DNA from: Bacteroidota bacterium
GTDB lineage: Bacteria > Bacteroidota > Bacteroidia > Bacteroidales > FEN-979
Direction: 5' to 3'
Assembly (NCBI GenBank): GCA_026391795.1
Contig: JAPLDI010000050.1
Location: forward strand, 23,473-87,472
Length of the DNA: 64,000 nucleotides
Made by a program: the position numbers and the translations under genes. Shown here piece by piece: positions 42,855-50,848 of this stretch (position 1 is its first letter; each line of letters opens with the position of its first letter). The notes under the pieces were generated by a model. The model did no database searches, had not been told where the DNA came from, and worked only from the letters and a program-made list of their open reading frames with translations.

Positions 42855-44408
42855 ATGGAGTTCCTGGAAAACCTTTTCGGATATGACCGCAATTCGCTCC
42901 TGCTTTTTACCGGGGTCAACTTCTGGATCTTCTTCGGGGCGGTACTGCTGGGATTCTCCTTTCTCTATTCAAGGATCCGGTTGCGGAATGCATTTCTCTT
43001 CCTGACCAGCCTGTTCTTCTATTATAAATGTGGCGGAGGTTTCGTAATCCTTCTTTTCCTTGCGGTTGTCGCAAATTTTCACCTCGGCAAATGGATGGGA
43101 CGGATTCCGGGGAAGCAGCCGCGAAAGAACCTCCTTCTTCTGAGCATCTTTTTTAACCTTGGCATGCTGGTCTGGTTCAAGTACACTGCCTTTTTTATCC
43201 TGCTATTCAACCAGTTGACCGGCAGCCATCTAGCCGCCTTTAATTTCATTTCCTGGGGATTGGACATCTCTCAGGGAGCTGGTTTTAATTTCACAGAGAT
43301 TGTTGTTCCGCTCGGGATCTCGTTTTTTACTTTTCAGCTGATCAGCTATTCCATTGAAGTTTACCGGAGAAAGATTGAACCCCTGACGGTTTTCAGCGAT
43401 TTCGGATTTTACATCACCTTTTTCCCGCAACTGGTTTCGGGCCCCATTGTGAAGCCGCAGCATTTTATTCCCCAGATCCGGCTGCCCTATCAATTGACCC
43501 GGGAAGAATATGGTTTAGCACTTTTCCTTATACTTTCGGGACTGGTGAAGAAGATCGTTTTTGCAGATTACCTTTCTGTGAACTTCGTAGCGAGGGTATT
43601 CGATAATCCGAATCTTTTCACGGGATTTGAAAGTCTTCTTGCCGTATATGGATATACACTCCAGATCTACTTTGATTTTTCCGGATATACCGACCTGGCC
43701 ATCGGCATTGCCCTGCTGCTCGGATTCCGGCTGCCTCCCAACTTTGATTCACCCTACAAGGCCAGGAACATCAGTGATTTCTGGAAACGCTGGCACATGA
43801 GCCTGACAACCTGGTTCAGGGATTATCTGTTTCTGCCCCTTGCCTATTACCTTTCGGGGAAGATGGCCAAACCAAGGTATTTCAGAATAAAGACAGAACT
43901 GCTGATTTACATGGCCGGTATCATGTTCACTTTCCTTCTCTGCGGGTTATGGCATGGAGCGGCGTTGAATTTTATCATCTGGGGAGGATTGCACGGCATG
44001 GCACTTGCCATTCATAAACTCTTCTATCCCAAGATGAGGGATAAAAAAAAGATGCACCCGTTCCGTCTCTTTGCCTCACGGTTCTTCACATTCAATTTCA
44101 TTGCCTTCACCTGGATCATCTTCAGGATGGCAAGTGCAGATGAATTCTTTATCCTGGTAAAGAAGATAGTGTTCCAGTTCCATTTTGGACTTGCCGGAGA
44201 GATCATTGCCTCTTACTGGAAAGAGGTTGCACTTCTCCTTGCCGGTTACCTGCTGATCTGGTCTCCGGTAAAAATAAAAGAAACGATCCGGCGTTACTTT
44301 GTCGGGTTGCCTGATTACGGGAAAGCGTTCATCCTTATCGGTGTGATCTTTCTCATTTACCAGTTCAAGGTTTCAGGGATCCAGCAGTTTATTTATTTCC
44401 AGTTCTGA
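42855..44408 (+). CDS. MBOAT-family membrane-bound O-acyltransferase
   Basis: The 517-aa polytopic membrane protein belongs to the MBOAT family (DltB/AlgI/PatA type). It has the invariant His367 in CGLWHGAALNFIIWGGLHG and the upstream SDFWKRWHMSLTTWFRDYLFLPL motif. PQLVSGPIVKPQHFIPQI is the AlgI/PatA-type segment near the reentrant region. It moves an acetyl (or other acyl) group across the inner membrane for use by periplasmic SGNH partners. No dltA/C/D or alginate genes are adjacent, so a peptidoglycan or exopolysaccharide acceptor is more probable. The next gene starts 1 bp after the stop. Confidence 0.93.
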   Translation: MEFLENLFGYDRNSLLLFTGVNFWIFFGAVLLGFSFLYSRIRLRNAFLFLTSLFFYYKCGGGFVILLFLAVVANFHLGKWMGRIPGKQPRKNLLLLSIFFNLGMLVWFKYTAFFILLFNQLTGSHLAAFNFISWGLDISQGAGFNFTEIVVPLGISFFTFQLISYSIEVYRRKIEPLTVFSDFGFYITFFPQLVSGPIVKPQHFIPQIRLPYQLTREEYGLALFLILSGLVKKIVFADYLSVNFVARVFDNPNLFTGFESLLAVYGYTLQIYFDFSGYTDLAIGIALLLGFRLPPNFDSPYKARNISDFWKRWHMSLTTWFRDYLFLPLAYYLSGKMAKPRYFRIKTELLIYMAGIMFTFLLCGLWHGAALNFIIWGGLHGMALAIHKLFYPKMRDKKKMHPFRLFASRFFTFNFIAFTWIIFRMASADEFFILVKKIVFQFHFGLAGEIIASYWKEVALLLAGYLLIWSPVKIKETIRRYFVGLPDYGKAFILIGVIFLIYQFKVSGIQQFIYFQF

Positions 44409-44409
44409 T

Positions 44410-45570
44410 ATGAAAATAGCACCCTTCCTGATCTTCTTCTCGATCGTTCTGGTCATCTACGGATTGATCAACACCTATCTTTTTACCCGGTTTATGCAAA
44501 GCATCCCTTCCGGATGGCAGGGACGTACATGGGTGATTATCATCTTCTGGATCCTCGTAGGATCCTTTGTGGTTGCACGGTTCCTCGAAAGGGCTTATCC
44601 CTGTGATTTTACCGAAGTAATGACCTGGATAGGGTCATTCTGGCTCGGGGCCATGGTCTATTTTGTCCTTGCCATCCTTCTCATCGATTTTGCCAGGCTG
44701 ATCAATCATTTCATCCCCTTCTTTCCGCAGATCTTCTATGCGGATTATCAAAAGACCAAACTCATAGCTCTCTTTATCATCACGGGAATTGTGATCGTGA
44801 CGGTTACGGCAGGTTTTATCAATGCGAGGAATCCGCAGGTCACCAGGCTGGATCTGAACATTGACAAAAAGATCAAAGGAGATAAAACCCTGAAGATTGC
44901 GATGGCTTCCGATATCCATCTGGGGACCCTGGTGGGCAGGCGTGGCGCCTCACGGCTGGTCAGGATGATCAACGACCTTCATCCCGATATCATTCTTCTT
45001 GCCGGTGATCTGGTGGATGAAGATTTAAAACCGGTGATCCGGAGAAACCTGGGAGAGACCCTGAAGAACTTTCATGCCCCTCTTGGCGTTTATGCCATTA
45101 CAGGTAACCATGAGTACATCGGAGGTGCGGCTGAAGCAGTTGCCTATCTTTCTGCACACAACATCAAATTTCTTTCCGATACGATGGTCCTGATTGAAAA
45201 CCGGTTTTACCTTGCCGGAAGGGATGACCGCGACAAGCCACGGTTTACCGGCAAATCGAGGAAGGCACTGGGGGAGATCCTGAACGGTGCTGATCCCTCC
45301 CTCCCGATCCTCCTTATGGATCATCAGCCGTTTGAGTTCTCAAAACCGGAAGAGCTTGGGGTTGACCTCCATTTATCCGGGCATACCCACCACGGACAGA
45401 TCTGGCCTTTTAATTACATCACCAATGCCATGTATGAAGTAAGTCGGGGATACAAGAAAAAAGGGAATAGCCACTTTTATGTCTCATCAGGCTTTGGCAC
45501 CTGGGGACCACCCATCCGCCTCGGCAACCGGCCGGAGGTTGTGTCAATTACCCTTCACTTTAAGGAATAA
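44410..45570 (+). CDS. Membrane metallophosphoesterase (YkuE-like)
   Basis: The 386-aa protein has several N-terminal membrane helices (about residues 1-140) and a calcineurin-like phosphoesterase domain with all metal motifs: ASDIHLG, LAGDLVDED, TGNHEYIGG and LSGHTHHGQIWPF. YkuE-like enzymes dephosphorylate envelope phospholipids or UDP-lipids; the substrate here is unknown. It lies 1 bp after the MBOAT gene and ends the plus-strand cluster. It could be a cargo gene rather than part of the acylation function. Confidence 0.92.
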   Translation: MKIAPFLIFFSIVLVIYGLINTYLFTRFMQSIPSGWQGRTWVIIIFWILVGSFVVARFLERAYPCDFTEVMTWIGSFWLGAMVYFVLAILLIDFARLINHFIPFFPQIFYADYQKTKLIALFIITGIVIVTVTAGFINARNPQVTRLDLNIDKKIKGDKTLKIAMASDIHLGTLVGRRGASRLVRMINDLHPDIILLAGDLVDEDLKPVIRRNLGETLKNFHAPLGVYAITGNHEYIGGAAEAVAYLSAHNIKFLSDTMVLIENRFYLAGRDDRDKPRFTGKSRKALGEILNGADPSLPILLMDHQPFEFSKPEELGVDLHLSGHTHHGQIWPFNYITNAMYEVSRGYKKKGNSHFYVSSGFGTWGPPIRLGNRPEVVSITLHFKE

Positions 45571-45608
45571 CTTCCAATACCCAACACCCAATACCTAATA
45601 CCCAAAAA

Positions 45609-46115
45609 CTATTCCCTTGTAAACGGGTTCTCGTTCTTCCACATCTTCCAGATTAAAAAGACAGGAAAAAGGAGCCAGGGAGCATTGGCAAGGAGCACCA
45701 GAGGAAGGTTCCTCGCAGGTGTCGGACCGCAGATCTCTTCGTTCAGAATGATGAAGACATTAGTAAAGAGGATGGACATGATGATGAAGGTCGGGATGCG
45801 GATCCACTCTTTTCCCTTGATGAAGGCATAGGTGGCGGCCAGGTAGAAGGGTCCGAAGAGAATCACATCCAGCCAGATCGTTGCATTCCACCAAACCGGG
45901 CGTGCATTTTGCAGCGGGTCGAAATTGTTTCCCCACCAGTGGACCATATCAACAAAAAACGGCAGCGGCCAGATCGGGTAGATGAAATTTGCCGGGTCTT
46001 TGATGACCAGCTGCTCCAGGTCTACAATGTAGGTGATGAATAATAGGTTGACCAGGAAAAATGCGATGTAGATGTAGTCGGTCTTGCGTTCATTAAGGGG
46101 AATGATTTTTCTCAT
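45609..46115 (-). CDS. EXPERA-domain membrane protein (TMEM97/sigma-2-like)
   Basis: This 168-aa protein has four membrane helices and the pattern of the EXPERA superfamily (TMEM97, TM6SF2, EBP): VDLEQLVIKDPANFIYPIWP, a WWGNNFDPLQNARPVWWNATIWLD segment (the F-D-P-L and P-x-W of TMEM97), YAFIKGKEWIRIPTFI, and EEICGPTPARNLPLVLLANAPWLLFP. In eukaryotes the fold binds sterols and lipids or isomerises them. A bacterial copy is unusual; a lipid-handling role is plausible but unproven. It lies convergent with the metallophosphoesterase gene. The assignment rests on motif similarity only. Confidence 0.75.
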   Translation of the reverse strand: MRKIIPLNERKTDYIYIAFFLVNLLFITYIVDLEQLVIKDPANFIYPIWPLPFFVDMVHWWGNNFDPLQNARPVWWNATIWLDVILFGPFYLAATYAFIKGKEWIRIPTFIIMSILFTNVFIILNEEICGPTPARNLPLVLLANAPWLLFPVFLIWKMWKNENPFTRE

Positions 46116-46247
46116 TTTTATCTGTTTGTTGTTTGGTTTATTCGTTTTACGCTGTTCGTTATTCGCTTTTCACTTTTCGTTTCAAAATATCTCAGCCTTC
46201 TGTCCTCTGACCTCCGACCTCCGACCACTGATCTCTATCCTCCATCC

Positions 46248-47075
46248 TCAATCTTCCATCCTCATCTTCCTTCTCGCGGTTTCCGCCATCTGTCTTGCAA
46301 TTGAGAGCCTGAATGACGGCAGATTGGAAATGAAGGAACCGATCTTCACCCCTGCCCCGGAATGTGCAAGAAGCCTTGGTTTGAGGGCAAGCCTGACGAT
46401 ATCTTTTGCAACACTTTCCGCTGTCCCGGGTTTCGCAAAGATCTTTGTCAGGAAATTCTGTTTCTCCGACATTAAGAAATCCTGGTTCACCTCCCCGATC
46501 CTGGATTCCGGCGGTGAATCGGTTTTGATATAACCCGGGAAGTATTCGCTGATGTGGATTCCGTTCCCGGCCCATTCGGCCTGGATGGTCCTTGTCCAGG
46601 CTGAAAGAGCTGCCTTGGAGCAGACGTAAGGTGAATAAAACGGGATCCCCATCATGAAGCCGGGAGAACCAATGTTGATGATATGCCCATTACCTTGAAT
46701 ACGGAACTGTTTCAGGGCAGCCTGGGCTGCAAGCACCGGGGCTATGAGGTTCGTCCTGAAAGCTTTCAGGAGGTCGTCGGGCTGTACCTCCTCAGCGGGA
46801 GCGACAATGATGCAGGCGGCATTGTTGATCAGGATATCGAGCCGGCCATACCTTTTCACCGTTTCGTCAATCATCCCTGAAGCGGCCGCAGCGCCGGCCA
46901 GATCGGCTTCGATCACATGTGCCTCCTTTATCCGGGAAGCAACTGCCTCCAGTTTTTCCTTTCTTCGTGAGACCAATACCACCTTGGCACCTTCACGTCC
47001 GAATGCCTGGGCAATGGCCTCTCCTATTCCCCCTGAAGCACCTGTAACAAGTACAACTTTATCTTTTAATTTCAA
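46248..47075 (-). CDS. Short-chain dehydrogenase/reductase
   Basis: This 275-aa SDR has the Rossmann motif VTGASGGIGEAIA, the NNAA motif of the substrate region, and the Tyr-x-x-x-Lys catalytic pair in SPYVCSKAALSAW. A C-terminal helix segment (RLALKPRLLAHSGAGVKIGSFI) continues past the core. I place the start at a TTG at 47075 (MKLKDKVVLVTG). The frame continues upstream to an ATG at 47165, but that extension is encoded by a cgcaaagacgcgaagacgcaaagg-type repeat and lies above the TACTTTTG promoter at 47163-47170. Substrate unknown. It is divergent from galM. Confidence 0.88.
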   Translation of the reverse strand: MKLKDKVVLVTGASGGIGEAIAQAFGREGAKVVLVSRRKEKLEAVASRIKEAHVIEADLAGAAAASGMIDETVKRYGRLDILINNAACIIVAPAEEVQPDDLLKAFRTNLIAPVLAAQAALKQFRIQGNGHIINIGSPGFMMGIPFYSPYVCSKAALSAWTRTIQAEWAGNGIHISEYFPGYIKTDSPPESRIGEVNQDFLMSEKQNFLTKIFAKPGTAESVAKDIVRLALKPRLLAHSGAGVKIGSFISNLPSFRLSIARQMAETARRKMRMED

Positions 47076-47079
47076 TTTT

Positions 47080-47107
47080 CGTCCTTTGCGTCTTCGCGTC
47101 TTTGCGG
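47080..47107. repeat. Dispersed repeat of the GCAAAGACGC type
   Basis: On the minus strand the leader of the SDR gene reads about three copies of GCAAAGACGC / GCGAAGACGC / GCAAAGGACG, a short repeat commonly seen as an intergenic element in Bacteroidota. A related ACAAAGG / CGCAAAGG cluster is at 48522-48560. Confidence 0.7.
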
Positions 47108-47162
47108 TAAAAAAAAAATATTCCGGTGTCCACTTAAGCTTCTGTTCTACCGTAAAAAGTCC

Positions 47163-47170
47163 CAAAAGTA
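47163..47170 (-). promoter_or_regulatory. -7 element TACTTTTG for the SDR gene
   Basis: CAAAAGTA reads TACTTTTG on the minus strand. Predicted transcription would start near 47156, below the ATG at 47165, which supports a downstream translation start. Confidence 0.55.
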
Positions 47171-47210
47171 GAAACTTTCCACTATATGCAATGATTTATT
47201 TTCTCCGCCG

Positions 47211-47242
47211 TTTGGTTGTTCATTCAATTTCCTTTACGTTTG
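47211..47242 (+). promoter_or_regulatory. Bacteroidota-type promoter for galM
   Basis: TTTG (47211-47214), a 20-bp spacer and TACGTTTG (47235-47242) fit the phylum consensus. It lies 20 bp before the galM start codon, giving a leader of about 14 nt. Confidence 0.8.
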
Positions 47243-47262
47243 CGTTGATAATCAGGATAACT

Positions 47263-48423
47263 ATGAAAAAGAGATTTCAGTTGCTCCTGTTACTTTCCGT
47301 TATCATGCCGGTTCTGCAGGGTTGCGGGAGCAGGGAAGCAAAAAATAATACAGCTATGAATGATCCGGAGAAAATGCCTGTGAGCAAAGAGAACTGGGGA
47401 AAAGTTGACAACAAGGATGTTTTCCTTTATACCCTGAAAAATAAAAACGGGATCGTTGTAAAGATCACAAACTATGGCGGGATCATCACCTCCATTTTTG
47501 TCCCCGATGCAAAAGGAAAATTTGGGGATATCGTCCTCGGGTACGACAGCCTGAAAGGATATCTTGCAGCCACACCCTATTTCGGGGCCATCGTGGGAAG
47601 GTATGCCAACCGGATTGCAAAGGGAACCTTTAAACTGGAGAACAAGGTCTATAAGCTGGCGATCAATAACGGGAATAACACACTTCATGGCGGATTGAAG
47701 GGATTCGACAAGGTCGTCTGGGATGCCAGGCCGTTCAGCGATTCATCGGGAGGAGGACTGGTATTGACCTACCGGAGCCCGGATGGAGAGGAGGGCTATC
47801 CCGGTAACCTTGATGTTAAAGTTACCTACCTGCTGAATTCATCCGATGAATTGAAAACCACCATTGAAGCTGCATCGGATAAGCCCACGCCGGTGAACCT
47901 CTGCAACCATACCTATTTCAATCTTCAGGAAGCCAATACCAGCATTCTTGGTCACCGGCTGAGGATCAATGCTGACCGGTATACGGTTGTGAACGATGAG
48001 CTCATCCCTACCGGCGAGCTCCGTACGGTCAACGGAAGCCCAATGGATTTCAGGGAATTTTATGATATCGGGTTGCGCATCGGACAGGTAAAAGGAGGAT
48101 ATGACCACAATTATATGCTGATCCGGAAAGAGGGTGAGCTGACCCTGGCAGCGGTGATCGAAGATCCCCTGTCGGGAAGGGATGTCACAATTTTTACAAC
48201 CCAGCCGGGTGTTCAGTTCTACTCAGGCAATTTCCTCGACGGAACAATCACGGGCAAAGGTGGAAAAGTCTATAAACAGCATTTCGGAATGTGCCTGGAG
48301 ACACAGCATTTTCCCGATTCACCCAACCAGCCTTCGTTTCCGAATACGATTCTGCGGCCGGGAGAAAAGTTCAAGGAAGTGACGGTATACAAGTTCGGGA
48401 TTGTCAAGAACGGAAAAGAATAA
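47263..48423 (+). CDS. galM: Aldose 1-epimerase, lipoprotein
   Basis: GalM interconverts alpha and beta anomers of galactose and related sugars. The 386-aa protein opens with a lipoprotein signal (LLLSVIMPVLQGC), then the galactose mutarotase fold: TNYGGIITSIFVPD, IVGRYANRIAKGTF, NGNNTLHGG, NLCNHTYFNL (catalytic His region), GYDHNY, CLETQHFPDSPNQPSFPNTILRPGE (Glu of the family). I start at the ATG at 47263, immediately after a promoter. An apparent longer frame to 46744 is antisense to the SDR gene. It lies 1.1 kb from galK, separated by ppk2. Confidence 0.93.
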   Translation: MKKRFQLLLLLSVIMPVLQGCGSREAKNNTAMNDPEKMPVSKENWGKVDNKDVFLYTLKNKNGIVVKITNYGGIITSIFVPDAKGKFGDIVLGYDSLKGYLAATPYFGAIVGRYANRIAKGTFKLENKVYKLAINNGNNTLHGGLKGFDKVVWDARPFSDSSGGGLVLTYRSPDGEEGYPGNLDVKVTYLLNSSDELKTTIEAASDKPTPVNLCNHTYFNLQEANTSILGHRLRINADRYTVVNDELIPTGELRTVNGSPMDFREFYDIGLRIGQVKGGYDHNYMLIRKEGELTLAAVIEDPLSGRDVTIFTTQPGVQFYSGNFLDGTITGKGGKVYKQHFGMCLETQHFPDSPNQPSFPNTILRPGEKFKEVTVYKFGIVKNGKE

Positions 48424-48574
48424 CATTTCAACTTACGATCTAAGATCTTAGATTTCAGATTGAATTTGCGGTTTTTGATTTCCGATTTGAAAACATGCTT
48501 CCAGGAACCTTTTTTTAACCACAAAGGCGCGCAAAGGATTTCACAAAGGAACACAAAGGAAAATTATTTCAACT

Positions 48575-48604
48575 CGCGTCACGCGTCACGCGTAACGTGT
48601 CACG
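48575..48604. repeat. CGCGTCACG repeat cluster at the ppk2 3' end
   Basis: Overlapping CGTCACGCG / CACGTT units resemble the stem at 9373-9393, and the cluster lies beside the end of the ppk2 gene. A further palindrome (CGTGACGCGTCACG, perfect) lies at 49511-49524 over the galK stop. Confidence 0.65.
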
Positions 48605-48607
48605 TTT

Positions 48608-49468
48608 TCAGTACTTCTCCGGAACAAACGTCTGCTCCGACATCGGAGGCCTTACATACGACTTGTCTCTTTTCAGCGGTGGCAGGACGATCTTTTCCCT
48701 TGGGACTTCTTTGTAGGGGATCATGCTCAGCAGGTGGCTGATACAATTCAGCCGGGCCCGGCGTTTATCGTCGGCTTCCACCACAAACCAGGGCGACTGC
48801 TTGGTATCCGTATAGGCAAACATCTCATCTTTTGCTTTCGAATATTCCACCCATTTTGTCCGTGCCGTCATATCCATCGGGCTGATCTTCCAGCGCCGTG
48901 TCGGGTCTTCGATCCGTTGTTTGAATCTTCTTTCCTGTTCCATATCACTCACTGAAAACCAGTATTTGATGAGGATGATTCCCGACCGGATGATCATGTT
49001 TTCAAAATTCGGACAGGAACGCAGGAAATCCCAGTATTCGTCGTCGGTACAGAAGTCCATGACACGTTCAACGCCCGCGCGGTTATACCAGCTGCGGTCG
49101 AAGAGAACCATTTCACCGGCAGCCGGAAGATGATCGGCATAACGCTGAAAGTACCACTGCGTTTTTTCCCTTTCCGTTGGAATGCCAAGTGCGATGACAC
49201 GGCAGATCCTGGGATTCAGGCTCTCTGTTATCCTTTTGATTGTACCTCCCTTCCCCGCAGCATCACGTCCTTCAAAAAGAACAACAACCCTCAGTCCTTT
49301 GTGTTTGATCCATTCCTGGAGCTTAACCAGTTCGATCTGAAGGTTGACCAGTTCTTCCTCATACACCTTCAGGTTCATCTTTTCCTTGACCTCCTGGGGG
49401 ATGTCTTCCTTGATCACTTCTTCTGATTCCTTCTTCTTCTCCTTGTGTTTTTTGTCTTTGTTTGCCAT
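48608..49468 (-). CDS. ppk2: Polyphosphate kinase 2
   Basis: PPK2 transfers phosphate between polyphosphate and nucleotides (usually NDP to NTP, or NMP for class II). The 286-aa protein has the Walker A loop GRDAAGKGG (67-75) and the lid/Walker B motif DRSWYNRAGVERVM (from Asp124). Family segments are LNPRICRVIALGIPTEREKTQWYFQRY, RRFKQRIEDPTRRWKISPMD and SPWFVVEADDKRRARLNCISHLL. An acidic/Lys-rich N-terminal tail (1-25) precedes the core. It is divergent from nothing close and lies between galM and galK. The CGCGTCACG palindromes near both of its ends may act as terminators. Confidence 0.94.
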   Translation of the reverse strand: MANKDKKHKEKKKESEEVIKEDIPQEVKEKMNLKVYEEELVNLQIELVKLQEWIKHKGLRVVVLFEGRDAAGKGGTIKRITESLNPRICRVIALGIPTEREKTQWYFQRYADHLPAAGEMVLFDRSWYNRAGVERVMDFCTDDEYWDFLRSCPNFENMIIRSGIILIKYWFSVSDMEQERRFKQRIEDPTRRWKISPMDMTARTKWVEYSKAKDEMFAYTDTKQSPWFVVEADDKRRARLNCISHLLSMIPYKEVPREKIVLPPLKRDKSYVRPPMSEQTFVPEKY

Positions 49469-49510
49469 AGTGATTCATTTGAATAATGAGTACTAATATA
49501 TGCAGAATCG

Positions 49511-49524
49511 CGTGACGCGTCACG
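49511..49524. terminator. Palindrome overlapping the galK stop
   Basis: CGTGACG-CGTCACG is a perfect 14-bp palindrome that overlaps the galK stop codon at 49520-49522. It belongs to the same CGTGACG family as 9373-9393 and 48575-48604. Confidence 0.55.
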
Positions 49525-50695
49525 ATTCAACCTTCCTGACTCCATCCCCGATCTCTGCAATATAGAAATCGGCTGTTAGCCCGGTCGTTGCCTTGTAACC
49601 CGTTCCGACCTTCTCCATAAAAGCCGGGATACTGCTCTCTTTTACCAGGCTGACGGTACATCCGCCGAAACCGGCGCCTGTCATCCGGGATCCGAGCACT
49701 CCCCGAACCTTCCTTGCCTCTTCAACCAGTGTATCCAGCTCAAATCCCGTTACCTCGTAATTGTCGCGAAGCGAATCGTGCGATACGTTCATCAGGGTTC
49801 CGAATTGAGAAAGGTCGTTTTTCATCAGGCTTGAAACAGAAGCAAGTACGCGTTGATTTTCTGAGATCACGTGTCGTGCCCTTCTCCGGATGACCTCATC
49901 AGGAATGCAATCCTGCGCCTTGAAAAATTGCGGAAATCCAAGGTCTCCGAGTTTGGTGATGGAAAACTTGTCGGAAAGAAAAGCAACGGCCAGCTGGCAT
50001 TCGGCAACCCGCTCATTGTACTTTGAGTCGGCCAGACTGCGGGGTTTGTTTGTATTGGTGATGACAAGTTTGTGTCCCGATAACGGCACAGGAACCTGTT
50101 TGAATTCAAGGTTGCTGCAATTCAGGAATACCGCATGGTTTGCTTTACCCATCCCGACCGCAAACTGATCCATGATCCCGCACTGCACGCCGGCGAATTC
50201 ATGCTCGGCCTTCTGTGCCATTTTCACCAGCGCCTGGATCTCCAGGCCGCCATTAAGCAGGTGATTCAAGGCAAATGCAGTAACCATTTCGATCGATGCC
50301 GAAGAAGAGAGCCCGGCATTGGCAGGGATATCCCCGTAAAATAACAGGTCCATTCCCGTAATCCCGATACCCTTTTTATTGAATTGATCGAATACACCGA
50401 TCGGGTAGTTGAACCAGCGGACCGGTTGTTTTGAAAAGGGATTTTCCACCGGCAAGACAGTTTTCTCCGGTTCGTTCACCGAGGCAAGACGGATCAGGTT
50501 CCCATAGTTCTTCCTGACAAGAAGGTAGGTTCCGTATTGGATTGCACAGGGAAAGACGAATCCGCCATTGTAGTCGGTATGTTCCCCGATCAGGTTGACG
50601 CGCCCGGGAGCAAAAAAGAGTACCGGCTGGTCGCCGTCAGCCCCGTATATATCATTAAAAGTAGTTCTGAGTTTTTCTGAATCCTGCTTGTTCAT
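49520..50695 (-). CDS. galK: Galactokinase
   Basis: GalK phosphorylates alpha-D-galactose to galactose-1-phosphate with ATP. The protein has the GHMP kinase signatures APGRVNLIGEHTDYNGGFVFPCAI, NAGLSSSASIEM (ATP-binding) and GSRMTGAGFGGCTVSLV. I place the start at the ATG at 50695 (MNKQDSEKLRTTF, 391 aa), the length usual for the family; the frame could extend to 50758. galT is not in the window, so the rest of the Leloir pathway must lie elsewhere. Confidence 0.96.
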   Translation of the reverse strand: MNKQDSEKLRTTFNDIYGADGDQPVLFFAPGRVNLIGEHTDYNGGFVFPCAIQYGTYLLVRKNYGNLIRLASVNEPEKTVLPVENPFSKQPVRWFNYPIGVFDQFNKKGIGITGMDLLFYGDIPANAGLSSSASIEMVTAFALNHLLNGGLEIQALVKMAQKAEHEFAGVQCGIMDQFAVGMGKANHAVFLNCSNLEFKQVPVPLSGHKLVITNTNKPRSLADSKYNERVAECQLAVAFLSDKFSITKLGDLGFPQFFKAQDCIPDEVIRRRARHVISENQRVLASVSSLMKNDLSQFGTLMNVSHDSLRDNYEVTGFELDTLVEEARKVRGVLGSRMTGAGFGGCTVSLVKESSIPAFMEKVGTGYKATTGLTADFYIAEIGDGVRKVES

Positions 50696-50812
50696 GAAGT
50701 GCCGGCGTGAAAGTTGATTCGAATATACAATAAAATTTGCTATTTCCGGGATCTCCATTCACTTTTCATGATTCACTGTTCACCATTCCCGAATCAACTG
50801 TCTAAAAAGTGG

Positions 50813-50820
50813 TATTTTTG
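50813..50820 (+). promoter_or_regulatory. -7 element TATTTTTG before the mannosidase operon
   Basis: TATTTTTG fits TAnnTTTG and lies 28 bp before the beta-mannosidase start. No -33 TTTG was identified, so confidence is modest. Confidence 0.5.
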
Positions 50821-50848
50821 CCCTGCTTAACCATCATTCCATTATTTT

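Noticed and set aside
46744..47262. N-terminal extension of galM to 46744
   Set aside because: It is antisense to the SDR gene, and the lipoprotein signal and promoter place the start at 47263.
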